Positions 12,049-23,050 of a stretch of 64,000 bases of DNA are shown here, in pieces; the stretch's first letter is position 1; each line of letters begins with the position of its first letter. The notes below the pieces were generated by a model. It did not search any database. It saw only the letters and a list, made by a program, of their open reading frames with translations, and was not told where the DNA came from. Source of the DNA: Eremomyces bilateralis CBS 781.70 (Eukaryota; Ascomycota; Dothideomycetes; Eremomycetales; Eremomycetaceae); the NCBI RefSeq assembly GCF_010015585.1, contig NW_022985069.1, positions 470,744 to 534,743 on the forward strand, written 5' to 3'. Position numbers and translations under genes: made by a program.

Positions 12049-12408
12049 TGTTGCTCCGTGTTTTTCTAATCGATTCTTGTGAACATACGTTGGCGCCATG
12101 TTATCTCCGGACGTGCTTGGCGGGTGTCTTGCATTTGGGATATTAATCTGGGACGCCAGATTGCATCTGGCTTGTATAAATAGAATAGGGAATGGGCAAC
12201 GGCGCTAGATGGTCGATACCCGGCGAGGTTGGATCGAGACCACTTTAGATACAGCTATACAGGCACTATTAGAGTGTCCGAAGCACCAGATCTTTGAAAT
12301 TAATGAACATGATTGTTAAATCTAGAGGCATCCATCACATCAGTTCCTAAATATCATCTTGTCATCCTCTCGTCCGGTCGTTGCTCTACAAGCCTCTCAG
12401 TCGTCCAA
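12049..12408. other. Convergent spacer
   Basis: The spacer lies between the GH47 stop and the stop of a minus-strand hypothetical gene. No feature was recognised. Confidence 0.45.
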
Positions 12409-12874
12409 CTACCTTCTTTTCTTCGCAGCCACCTTGATCGCCCCTGGTTGTGGGTATTTGACCTCCGGCCGCTCATTAATCCACTTCCCAATTGCGTCCA
12501 AGAGATCCCTTGCGTCCCTTCCCCTGCCGTTGTCGACAACCCAGTTGTAGACCTCCCAGTGGATCGAGCTCATCAGTTCGAATTTCGCCAGGTATCCCAA
12601 CTGACAGTTCTTTCGATCGCCGACTTCGTCATTCATGCCGTACTCAAAGAGGATTTGATGAATCCAGAGTCCATAAGCTCGAACTTGTAGATTGTACTTC
12701 CACGCCTGGACGTGTTCAGCGGCTTTACTGCTTAGTACTATTCGGCCGGGGCCGTCATGAGACAGCACGCCGTTGGGGCAGAGCGCGAGAGTCGTAGCGA
12801 CTTCGGGCGTCTTATTGTCATCCAGCTGTGGTCCGACCCAGGAGGCAACTGGCTTCGAATGGTCGCCGAATGGG
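12409..12874 (-). CDS. Hypothetical protein, last exon (5' structure unresolved)
   Basis: An open stretch of about 155 codons reads from a probable acceptor near 12875 (branch-like GACTAAT about 18 nt upstream) to a stop at 12409. The sequence is protein-like: SKPVASWVGPQLDDNK, GVLSHDGPGRIVLSSKAAEHV, then an aromatic helical segment and a basic tail (KVAAKKRR). A second open stretch of about 85 codons on the same strand (13267-13007) could be an upstream exon, but I could not find a convincing donor joining them. I do not recognise a family. It may be a gene, or a decayed copy of one. Confidence 0.35.
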
Positions 12875-13293
12875 CTGGGCTCGAGAGCATATTAGTCAAG
12901 CAACCATCATTGGCACGCGAACGCGGTATAGAGCCCCTAGTCCATATGACAGTGTGTCAGACGGTTGTATCTTCACTCCTGCTTTTCTGGCCGACCTAGG
13001 ATCGAATCAGCTAGGCTCTGCCATCACAAGAAAGCACCTCGAGCCCCATGAGTTTGCTACTCGTAAGACTTTGTTATCTGTGTCGGTTGCGCCTGTGGTG
13101 TGCATTGTCAGCATCCCTGGAACGGCAACTAAAGAAGGCAAGGTGCCATAATATACCACGGTGATATGGAAGAATGCCATATCAAGAAGAGTGATTTGTC
13201 GTATTGCGAGATTATACCGTCTGGGACAGTCAAGCGCCATTGCATTTGTACTGCACTTTGGGACCAAGAAACCAAAACGATCTGCAATTTCAG

Positions 13294-16200
13294 CTACAGG
13301 CTAAATCGATCCAACCCCTCTATATACTCCCTAAACCTCTGATCCCGACTCAACCCACACTCTAGAACCGCCATCCAACACAAAATCAACAACGACGGGA
13401 ACCGCCCGGTCCAATACTTCAGATACCCATCCGGCAAGTCCCCTACCTTCAGCCGCACCTCCTCCGGCATGTCCGCGTAGTGGTTCTTCTTGTTCCGCAG
13501 CGCGCGCAGCAGGTCCAGCAGCCGCTCGCCCGAGTACTTCCGCTGCTTGCCGAGTGTGTCGATGAACGACCTGTGCAACCGCGAGAGGAAGTTGTTGCCG
13601 GCGTCCTTGAGCACCTCGGGGGCGTAGGATTCAAGGACCTGGAGATGCGGGGAGGGGGGGTCGCGCGGGAGGCTTTCCCAGTGGTCGGAGACGTCACAGA
13701 GGAAGGAGAGGCGTTTGGCGGGGGTCCAGAAAAAGGGATGGTTCATGACCTGTTTGGCGGTCGGGCGGTCCTCGGGCTTCGGCATGAGCATCCATTCAAT
13801 CAGTTGGAGGGGCTCCTCGGTGTCGGGGCCGAGGTTTTTCAGCTTGCTGAGGTCGAGGAGGCCTTTCTTGATGTTGACCTCGCGCATCACGCTCCAGGAA
13901 TCGTCAGAGGATTCAAAGGGGTGGGCGCCGTTGGTGAGGACGTAGTAGAACACGCAGCCGAGCGAGAAGATGTCCACCGAGCGCTTGAAGCCGGGGGTGA
14001 TCGCCTCGGTAGAGTTGGTCGAGTTGCGCGAGTCTTCCGCGGTGCTGGAGTTTCTCCCTTCGCCGCTATGAGGGCGAGAGATCAGTTCAGGGGCTTTCCA
14101 TCCGACCGTCCCCGCATTGCCCGTCGTCGGACCTAATGTAGACTGGTTGTCGGGTAAAGTCTTGCAGAGTCCAAAATCGGAAATCACCAAGCGAGCTCCC
14201 TTGGTTTGGGTCTTCTTCGGGTGGGCAATAAGAATATTCTGCGGCTTGATGTCCCGGTGGATAACCCTCAGACTGTGCAAGTGGTTCAGTCCATCGGCCA
14301 GTTGGTACAGAGCGGCAGGAACATTCAAATTGATCTGGTTCTTGAGCTCCAGCTGCTGCTCATTCAGGCCGTTAATTCCACAGCCATCCTTGAAAAGGTC
14401 GAACAGCGAAGCCTGGCAGAGCTCGACTGCAATGTAGAGGAAATTCGGGTCTTTTTGCTGGCAAAAATATCGGATGACGTTGGAGTGGTAGTCGCTCTGC
14501 TGAAGTAAGGAGACTTCTTGCAATGCCAACTCATAGTATTGTGGAAGCATCCGCTTTATTGCAACTTGTCGGCCCTATTCAATTGTGTCAGAATGTGGGA
14601 CTCAGAAGAGGGTGAACCAAATGTGTTACCTCGAATGTTCCCTCGCAAACAATAGTCCCACCGCTACCATAGCCCAAAATCTTATCCTTCCAGACAACCA
14701 GGTTATTCAATTGAAGAGTACCGCCAACATCAGAAACTCCTTCAACACCGACACTAATCTCATCAGGTTGGATACCTGGGTCGCGATTGAGTTGCATCAC
14801 CCCCTCGACAACCTTCTCAATTGAATCGTCCGCTTCATCTTCAGCGATCTTGGTTGCCTTCTTTCGTCGTCGGCCACCCCGCGTTCCGCGATGTGCCTTC
14901 TTCTTCTTCGGTGTGTCGGGACTGCCTTCACCATTTGCGTCGGGAGCTGCGTCTTCCGCAGTTTCAGGTGAAGCCCGAGCCTCTGTTCCATCCGCTTCAT
15001 CGGCAGCTGGATCTGTTCCTTGTGTTTCGGTTCTCTCGAGCAAGTTCTCGGTATCGGTGTCAGCGTCTGCGAATCGAACAGACTTTCTCTCCACCTCCAA
15101 GGGCGCATTCTTTGCGGCGAGTCGAGAGTTGTCGGGTTCCACTCTAGTAACTGTAATGTTATTGTCCGGCATCAGAACGGAGGGTTTCGCTTTCTCGGCC
15201 CAAATATTGGACGTCAACGTGGAAATGGTAGAGGAGTCCTTTAACGCCACAGCTAATGCGACGACCAGGAAGGACATCACGGTAAAGAACACTTGGGGGG
15301 TTATCCACGACGAATTCTTCTCGTTCGGCGGGCTTGTCCGATTGTAGGCAAGAGCCGGGTCCTCACTTGCAGGTTGGTAATCGATAATCCCCACAAGGTC
15401 TCGCGGCCCTTCAATCGTTGGAACCCCCGTGCCCGAGCTGCCTCCTGATGACGGCGCAAATAGGTTATGCACACCAACGAGGTCCGCACAGCCGCCATGA
15501 ATGGGATTTGACCAGAAGTCGGTCTCGCCGTCTAATACAGATGGCTCGCCAGGGACATAACACTTCGCTCGAGCTGCCCCATCGGTGACGCTTGGATAGT
15601 GCATTTCGCTCAATGCATACCACGAGCCATGGTCTGTGCGGTTGATGAAGATGGAATCGATATTGTCCAAGGGGTCGGTCGTCGGATTCAGAGTGTTGGG
15701 AGCGACCGGCTGCTGGAGCACCACGAGTGTGGCATCGCGCGTATCTGCATTGACAGGTCGAGCGACATCGAAGACCTGCGCTACAGGAGAATGCGTGAAC
15801 TTCTTCGCATATACCAGCCGCTCTGGAGTGCGAAGTCCCTCTTCGATTTTGTTCGTCTGGTGGTGCTTGTACTCGAGAGCCATGATGCTACCATCGTATC
15901 GAGTGTACACATACCGCTTGTCCATTGTGAAGGAGTATTGAGCTTGAAGGTCGCGGTCTCGGATGTTCGGCGTCCACTCGAAGTACTTGATGGTGCAGAT
16001 CTTGGCACCCGTATCACCATTCTGTATTCCAACTGTGTACTCGGTTCGACCGAGTAAAATGGTTGGAGTCGGTTCACACTCGTCGTCTTCATCCTCCAAC
16101 GATTCCAGGCGTCGGAGAGGTTTGCATTTGTCGCCTGGAGTGGTGACTCCAGAATTGCCCGCGCTGAAGAATTTCAATGCGGATCCATCGGTAGCGTTCA

Positions 16201-17125
16201 ATGTATAAAGGGTATTCCGTTTCTCGGCCGTATAGACGAACTGAGAATCTTCGGAAGCGTAAGGGGAGAGTTCCTCCGCAAGTTGTCGGACTGTTAAATG
16301 GAGGTTCTTCATCCCACCCTCAGAGTGGGGATCGAACAGGTAAAGCGCCCCATCCAGTGAGGGCTCTACTATCCACATGAAGTCATCTTCCCGGTTTTTG
16401 GAAAGGATTCCCACTTCGGTCATGTGTTCATCTTCATATCCATCACGGAATCCATCATCGTCATCACCTTCCTCTTCACCACCCGATGTGGGTGTTCTCC
16501 GCGAGGAATTGTCTCGATGATACATCGTCTGCACCATCGACGTCTCGGAATAAAACCTCCACACCTCATCCCCTGTATCTCTTTTCCTCGCATATATCGC
16601 CCCATCAACGGTCGCCAGAAGCACTAGGTTTTCAACTTCCCAATCCTGCAGTGATCGCGCTCGAGGTGCCCTGACTCCGCGGCCTCCGGCGAGGCCATCG
16701 TATCGTTCAGCAGACAAGTCTGGGCGGGACCCGGCAGCGGATCGTGCAGATTGGGAGGCTCGGACAGCCCGACCCCGGGAGACTCGTTCTTCCACGGGGT
16801 CGTAAGCTGGAGCAAGTGTCGCAACGGCGCCATCGTTTTCGATGTTCGGGACATATACCGGTGTATCTCGACCGCGAGGTTGGGTCAAGCGGTCATGTTC
16901 GGATAACTTCTCTCGGTCCGCGGGATGCATGGCATCCTGACGCGAGGAGATGGTGCGGAGGATGGAGTCGGCATCGTCGGAAGGAGCGCGATGCTCGCGG
17001 ACCGAACCGGCTTGGGGCTGCTGCTGCGGAGCAGCCGCAAGGGAGGCGGTGGCAAGGGAGGAGAAAAGGAGAGCAGTGAGGACGAGGTTCTTCTTGGACG
17101 ATCGGCCTGTGCTCGAGTTGGGCAT
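13294..17125 (-). CDS. ireA: IRE1 unfolded-protein sensor kinase/endoribonuclease
   Basis: Two exons (17125-14630 and 14574-13294; intron 55 nt) give 1258 aa. IRE1 spans the ER membrane, senses misfolded protein and splices the HAC1/hacA mRNA. Seen in order: a signal peptide (residues about 13-31); a luminal propeller with LLATVDGAIYARKRDTGDEVWRF; a TM helix at about 610-628 (VFFTVMSFLVVALAVAL); a basic linker (KKKKAHRGTRGGRRRKKA); a kinase domain with GYGSGGTIV, VAIKRM, HRDIKPQN, SDFGLCK and a C-lobe insert rich in Ser/Asn; and the KEN RNase with NKKNHYADMPEEV. The intron sits in the kinase N-lobe. Neighbouring GH47 and SVP26 genes also serve the secretory pathway. The length is slightly above the usual 1100-1200 aa. 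Confidence 0.96.
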
Positions 17126-18263
17126 GGCGAACTGGCTCTACGTTGAATGGGACCAGTTCGCGAAAGTGGATGCCTGGCGGAGGCTCATGGAGCGAGAGAC
17201 GTGAAGCATCCGCTTGTGGTTGGATGCCAGCAGGAATAGAACACTTTGAAGTAAATTCGAGTTCGGCAAGATTTCGTATAGATAGAACGAAGGGAAGGGA
17301 GAAGAAAGTCCACGAATCCTTTCGGAGGTCGGGGGATGGCTGAGGTTGGACGGATGGTGTGCGACTTGGAGGAAGGTGGTGAGACTGGAGAGTGGAGTAA
17401 CTTATTGTGGCTAATCCTGCGATCTGATTGGCCCCAACTCGGTCGCTCCCGCCGCCAACACTCTTGCACGTGATTCTCAACGGAGTTCAACCCACAGGCA
17501 ATCTTTGGCGCTTCGATCGAGGGAAGATGTTCTAGACGTTATCGACAATAGCAATGACAATAGCAACGGGGAAGAGGAAGGAAAGAAGGTGGAGGAGGAA
17601 GAATTGACGAAGGAATGCAAATCGGGCGAAAGGCACATGCAATTCTCAAACGCACCAACGCACTCAAAAATTCCTCAGCCAAGGCAACCAACCCCTTTGC
17701 AGGCATCCTGATTCCTGTCTTGTCGGGCCCTCAAGCGGTCAAGCCTAAACACGACCCCAATCTATTCTCGTTCCCCCGCAGATTCGCTCCCTTGATCCTT
17801 AGTGTGCCGCGGTTTTCGAATGCTCCGGAACCATGGAGACACGATGCTACTAGGTCCAGGCCCGCAGAGGGCAGCTATTTCCCCAACGTCCCGATGCCTG
17901 AAACTGTAAATTGTGGATGTGCTGGTTAAGCGTCCGACCGATTGTTACGGAGTACAGACGCTCCGGAAGGCAATAGCCAATAAGTGAACAACTGGTGGCT
18001 GGGACGGATGGCGGGCAAGTTAATTTATTCACCGGCAGGGGGATAACGGACATTTTCATCTGCTTCAGGATCCGATGTTTTCTTTCTGCTCCAGTCGACG
18101 TCAAAACTATAGTACCGGTACGCAGTTTACAATAGAGCTTTCCAGCCTCCCGTTGTCGGTCTCTCCAACCCCAGATGGTCGACCACCAGCCCAAGATGAC
18201 TGAATCCCCAAAATCCATCCGTCTCCCCGTTCGAATTCGTCGCTATTCAACCAGTTAATCGAT
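17126..18263. other. ireA upstream region
   Basis: This 1.1-kb interval separates the ireA start from the 3' end of the GST-kappa gene; both genes are on the minus strand. A CCAAT box (reverse orientation, ATTGG at 17427-17431) lies about 300 bp upstream of ireA and fits HAP/CBC binding. No coding sequence was recognised. Confidence 0.5.
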
Positions 18264-19198
18264 CTATTCGTCCGCATATATGTCTTTCGTCAACTCACCC
18301 ACGAAATAGGGGATGCCAAAGGCACCCTCCTCCACCGACGTGGACGTCCGCTTGGTCAGCAGATCCTTCACGTCCTTGTCGTTCGCCTTCCGCAACATCT
18401 CCTTCGTCGCCTCCTCGCCGATGACCTTTGCGAATGCCGCGCCGTGCACCTGAGTCTCGGCGATGGGCTTCCCCAGCACCCAGTACTCATGGTACAAGGC
18501 GTCGATGACCTGCGGCAGCTTGTCCGCGTACGGCGAGACTGAGAACGCCGTCAAGGCGCGTTGAACCTGGTTTCCCGTGTCAATTACGATGAATTTATAC
18601 GAAGCGGAAGGAGCACTTACCGGCAGCGTCCTTGCAGGGAACCCAGCGGGTGTGCCGCCGATGGGGATATTGAAGAGCTTCGCCCAACGTTCGCGCTCTT
18701 TGTTGATGTACGGGCCCTTATCTGCGTTTCGTGTATCAGTCTCTCGTGGGACAAATGGAGACGGATCGTCGCTTACTCTTGATCATGATCGGGGCGGCGT
18801 TGCCGCACTCGTTCAGGATGCCTCCGAGGAGGATCGGCACGTATGTAACATCGCATTGTTTGAAGAGTGGGAAATTATGTGGCAAGTCAGTACACAGTAA
18901 TGCCTATTGGACCTCATGTAGAGTTCTGTCAAATATGAGAGCTGTTGTAGGGATGAGATGATGTGATTTGTGATCGATATAAGATCCGCGCTTTGGGACT
19001 AGATTAGTCGAATCAAACTTACATGCAGTGCATAAAATGCAATGTAAGCGAATGGACTGACGACTATAAGATCTTGTCAGCCGCTATTACTTTTCTAAAA
19101 CAGTCGCGTTTCGTTTGATCTTGATGTTGAATCGAGAGCTAGTAGGGAGTAAAGGGTCACTCACTGTCCACATAAAGTTTGAGTTGCGGCCGTGCCAT
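18264..19198 (-). CDS. Kappa-class GST / DsbA-family thioredoxin-fold protein
   Basis: Five short exons (19198-19165, 19063-19023, 18903-18777, 18721-18621, 18566-18264) give 201 aa. The N-terminus MARPQLKLYVD-IVSPFAY matches the first strand and the active-site Ser-Pro loop of kappa GSTs and 2-hydroxychromene-2-carboxylate isomerases, which conjugate or isomerise using glutathione. Later landmarks are VPILLGGILNECGN, NKGPYINKERERWAKLF and FGIPYFVG before the C-terminus. Exon 3 is odd. The branch site (CTGAC) is followed by TTGCCACAT where an AG should stand; the only nearby AG (ending 18904) adds nine residues (ALLCTDLPH) before NFPLFKQC. Its neighbour is a GMC oxidoreductase. Confidence 0.87.
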
Positions 19199-19708
19199 GT
19201 TCAAAGTTCTCGGTTCTTTCTGCTTAAAAACGTCTGGCTAGTGTCGTAATGTGTTTTCTGATGAACTTCTGGCTTCAATTTATATATCTTCCAAGTTTCA
19301 ATGTCTACAAATGTCGATTCTAGGGCGCAAGTTCATCGGCATCGCTCCAGATATGTGACGATCTGTCACCTCACCCCTCTTCCTCGGTCCAACATCTAGC
19401 TCGGTTTAGCCAGGTTGGTACTGGTATTCTTGCATCTGCATACCAAGTACCATTATCCCTAATAGACGTAGGGCGCGTGTACGGGTATCGCCGAATTCGA
19501 ATTGAATCTGGATACGAGATACTTCAGCTCTCCGCTTTCCGGTCCCGCGTCCACAGGCAAGAGAACGGGCATCTCTAGGAACCCCGACGGCGTTGATTAC
19601 TATCCAATCTCAAATACACAGTTCCGCTTCACGCCAAGAGAGCACAGAAACTAATCAACCCCCATTTCATAAATTTCTTTATCTCATCGTTCAATGAAAT
19701 ACAACAAA
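19199..19708. other. GST-kappa upstream region with a palindrome
   Basis: This is the intergenic region upstream of the GST-kappa gene and downstream of the GMC gene. It holds an imperfect inverted repeat at 19417-19451 (GGTACTGGTAT and ATACCAAGTACC around a 12-nt loop), about 220 bp upstream of the GST start. That could be a dimeric regulator site. Nothing else was recognised. Confidence 0.45.
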
Positions 19709-21497
19709 TCAACCATCCAGCCCGTACTCGCTAATTAGCCTCTCCGCCCCCGTCTCCCCAACCAGATATGCCCAGCTCACGGTGTGGGCATTCGGTACAA
19801 ACGGAAGAACGCTCAAATCGATGACTCGCAGTCTTTCAATGCCCTTCAATCTGAATTTCGTATCCACGCATGCCCGCTCATCCTCCCCCTTTCCCATCCG
19901 TACCGTGCAGCTCATATGCCAAGTGGAGGAGACGTTCCCCTTGATGAACTCCCAGATCGCTTCATCCGACTCATCCGCCGGAACGAGATACGGCTTTACC
20001 ATATCCTTCTGCAGCGACGAATTCTTGACGATCTCGAGAGCATATCGGATCCCGCGAATCGCGTTCTGCTTGTCGTAGGGATTGGTAAGCAGCTGCGGGT
20101 CGCAGAGCGGCGCATCCGCGGCGTTCCTGCTCGCCAGCGTGACGCTCCCGGTGGATTGCGCCGTCATCCCGACCGGCGTGAGACTTAAGTAGCTCTTCCC
20201 CCCTTCCGGGGGGAACGCCGGCACAGCGGCGATGACCTCCATCGTCGGCACTGCGGGCTGCGAGATGTATTTCTGGACCTCTGCCGGCAGGAATTTTGCC
20301 TCGGGCGTCGCGACCGTGGCGGGATCGTGGATCCAGGCCATGATGCAGGAGTTGTTGAAGGTCGTAAGGGGTCCGGTGCCGTTGCGGAGAAATTCCTCCT
20401 TGGCCCGGGCCATTTGTGATGGATCTTCGAGCGCGGGGCGGTCGTCCCAGCCGGGCTTCATTTCCCAGACCACAGACGTGCCGTAATGGTCTTGCAAGTT
20501 TTGTCCCACGTCGGGTATGTCGAGAAGGACGGGGATGTCGTGTTCCTTCAGGTGCGGTGCAGGCCCGATACCCGATAGCATGAGGATCTTTGGAGTATCC
20601 AGTGCACCGGCGGAGAGGATCACCTCCTTGGTCGCAGAGACTATGCCATATTAGCCACGGATCGGAGTGTCTGGATAAAGGGCTTACATGTTTCTCCATT
20701 CACTACGACACCAGTGACTTTCTTGCCTTCCAACACGATCTTGCTCACCTGAGAATTTGTTTTGATGGTGAGATTCGGAGGAGTGTCTTTCAAAAACGAC
20801 GAAGCAGCAGTGGTCCGGTATGATTGCTTTGCGGTGGACGGAATGAATCCCACTCCGAGTGGATCACCAGAATTGAGATCTAGATTTCCCTTGAGCCCTT
20901 GAACGCCGCTCTCAATCATAGCGTCGACGATTCCAACATAATTCTTCTCCGCCTCCGAAGCAAACATGGTATCCATCGAACCATTATTCCCATGGCTGTA
21001 ACCGTCAAAGTCGACATACTTCTCTACTGCGGACGCCGTATTCTTCGCGTAGTTTTCAAACTTCTTAATCCGTCGTTGCGACTCCGACCAGTTGAAGAAC
21101 GGATCATCCACCTTCCGCGCCCATTCATCATAGTCCTCTTTCGGTCCCCGAGTATAGCAACAGAAGTTGATGAGGGTCGACCCTCCCAGGCCCTTGCCTC
21201 GGGAGTAGTCGATTTGGCGATTATCCAATGCTTCCTGCGGCGTTGTCTTGTATCCCCAGCCCATCTGAGGATGCGTCACCCATGTCGCGTAGCGATCCGC
21301 GAGCAGGCGATTTTCTGGCTCGTTATAATCGCCCCCTGCCTCGAGGAGCAGAACGGTTGGCCGCTGTTTGCTCTTCGCGAGGCGGGATGCCACAACGGAG
21401 CCCCCGGGACCGCCTAAAAGTGGTCAGCATCAGCTTCTAAGATCGAGACTATGTTCGACTCACTTCCAACCACAATGAAATCATATTGGGCTGCCAT
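19709..21497 (-). CDS. GMC-family FAD oxidoreductase (choline dehydrogenase/aryl-alcohol oxidase type)
   Basis: Three exons (21497-21464, 21413-20688, 20640-19709; introns 50 and 47 nt) give 563 aa. The first intron splits the FAD-binding motif so that VVGSGPGGSVVASRLA forms only after splicing. LLEAGGDYNEPE (FAD ribose) and a GLGGSTLINFCCYTRG signature follow. The second GMC signature is VILSAGALDTPKILMLSGIGP. The C-terminus carries the active-site pair, TWHMSCTVRMG and PNAHTVSWAYLVGE. The enzyme oxidises alcohols with FAD; the substrate is unknown. There is no signal peptide, so it is probably intracellular. It sits among a GST, a P450 and an amidase, suggesting a metabolic or detoxification role. 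Confidence 0.93.
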
Positions 21498-22377
21498 GAT
21501 TTTAGCTTGAGGTATATCTTAATAAAGTATGGAGGCCACCGCTGGTGGTCTTCGGTTTCTCTGGAGTGTAAATATTGAATTGTAGCAGCATCCTACGTGT
21601 TGGCCCCTTTATATGCTCAACCCATGATGATGTTGTCCGGTCACCGGTTTCTCCTTCAGGCTAGGATGTCCTATGATCTTTCGAATCTACTGATTTGCGC
21701 CCCATATAAGCTCTACCCGGTAGATGTTTTTCGGGTAAATAGTTTATGTGAGACGCACCCTGCATCCAGCTCTTCTATCCCCGCCCTTGGTTCGTTGGCT
21801 GAAGCTTAGCTAATCATCCTCAGTTTTGAGGACGCTCCCTATATAGGAGCGCCCACACTCCAAACGGGATTGGGGGCCAAATGGGATTGGGGTCCAGACG
21901 GGATTGGGAGAGAGAGAGAGAGAGATTCATACGCCCGTCAGGCCTCTCGGCGAGGCCCATGTGGGGAACTACCTAAGCTGACTAATTACATACATTGGTG
22001 CCTTGTGGCCTTGTGCCCCCATTTTCTATCTTCGGTCTTCTAACTAGCTTCTATATCTGCGGCTAACATAGGGAAATATAGACGGGATTGGGGTCCAGAC
22101 GGGATTGGGGTCTAAACGGGATTTAAATACAATCTGTCACGTGACTCACAAACCCTTGCGCTAGTGCACTGAACCAAGAGGTCAACAATACGTAATATAT
22201 TGTTCTTTTCCGGGGCAGAGGCAAGAACCAATCGTCAAGGGAGCCTCGGCGGCTCTAGGCCGGAAGCGGGTAGTCTTGAAACGGATCGGCCGAAGGCGGG
22301 GAGTTCGATACGAAGTTTACAAAACCAACACGTGAAAATCATCAATCATGTGATTTAAGTTTGGGTAGAGAAGACAG
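21498..22377. other. Intergenic region with GGGATTGGGG repeats
   Basis: This lies upstream of the GMC gene and contains no recognised gene. It carries several copies of an ACGGGATTGGGGTCCAG-like unit (21865-21909 and 22080-22125), a (GA)n run near 21909-21925, and the start of a transposon at its right edge. Confidence 0.6.
21865..22125 (+). repeat. Clustered GGGATTGGGG short repeats with (GA)n
   Basis: Six copies of a unit close to A-x-ACGGGATTGGGGTCCAG occur in two groups, 21865-21909 and 22080-22125, with spacing near 18-20 nt inside each group. A GA run follows the first group. The origin is unclear; it could be an internal minisatellite of a decayed element or a G-rich binding-site array. 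Confidence 0.75.
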
Positions 22378-23050
22378 TTACCTCAGCAAGCTCAGGCCAT
22401 TGTGGTAGTGCCTGAGGCAACGAACCGCGCTATACCTAATTGGTATGGTCCTCGACCAAATAGCCTGAGGATCCTGTCATTGATTTTCGGCCTGAGTCGA
22501 GATCGTTTGTATGAGAGCAATTTAATCACTTCAACCTCGTTTTCCTCCACAACGAGCTATCACACAGTAAAATTGACACGTTCAATCGAATCNNNNNNNN
22601 NNNNNNNNNNNNNNNNNNNNNNNNNNNNNNNNNNNNNNNNNNNNNNNNNNNNNNNNNNNNNNNNNNNNNNNNNNNNNNNNNNNNNNNNNNNNNNNNNNNN
22701 NNNNNNNNNNNNNNNNNNNNNNNNNNNNNNNNNNNNNNNNNNNNNNNNNNNNNNNNNNNNNNNNNNNNNNNNNNNNNNNNNNNNNNNNNNNNNNNNNNNN
22801 NNNNNNNNNNNNNNNNNNNNNNNNNNNNNNNNAATTATAATAAGTCCTTGTGTTGTTATTGAAGAATATGCAAAAGTGAGGTTTCCAAAATCGTGAAAAA
22901 CACATGAAAATTATCGAACAGTCAGTGTGAACCATTGACAGAATCCTCAGGCTATTTGTTCGAGAACTGCATTGACCGATTAGGTATAGTGTGGTTTGTT
23001 GCCTCAGGCACGACCACAAATAGCCTGAGCTTGCTGAGGTAAGAAGACAG
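22370..23050. mobile_element. hAT-like inverted-repeat DNA transposon with 8-bp target duplication (interrupted by assembly gap)
   Basis: The element spans 22378-23042 and is flanked by a perfect 8-bp direct repeat GAAGACAG (22370-22377 and 23043-23050), the hAT hallmark. The ends are inverted repeats beginning TTACCTCAGCAAGCTCAGGC. The similarity between ends extends for well over 100 bp (about 22378-22495 against the reverse complement of 22925-23042), with some mismatches. The motif GCCTGAGG/CCTCAGGC recurs inside each arm, as expected of subterminal transposase sites. No transposase is visible, and 240 N lie inside. If the gap is truly short this is a non-autonomous MITE of about 665 bp; the gap size may be arbitrary. 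Confidence 0.8.
22593..22832. other. Assembly gap (240 N)
   Basis: This is a run of N inside the inverted-repeat transposon. Inverted arms of this kind often cause short-read assembly to break. The true length is unknown. Confidence 0.99.

Noticed and set aside
13480-14136. Plus-strand open frame of about 220 codons
   Set aside because: It is antisense to the IRE1 kinase/RNase exon.
22378-23042. Tc1/mariner element with a TA target duplication
   Set aside because: TA also flanks the inner repeat ends, but the perfect 8-bp duplication GAAGACAG outside TTACC...GGTAA is a stronger and longer match, favouring hAT.
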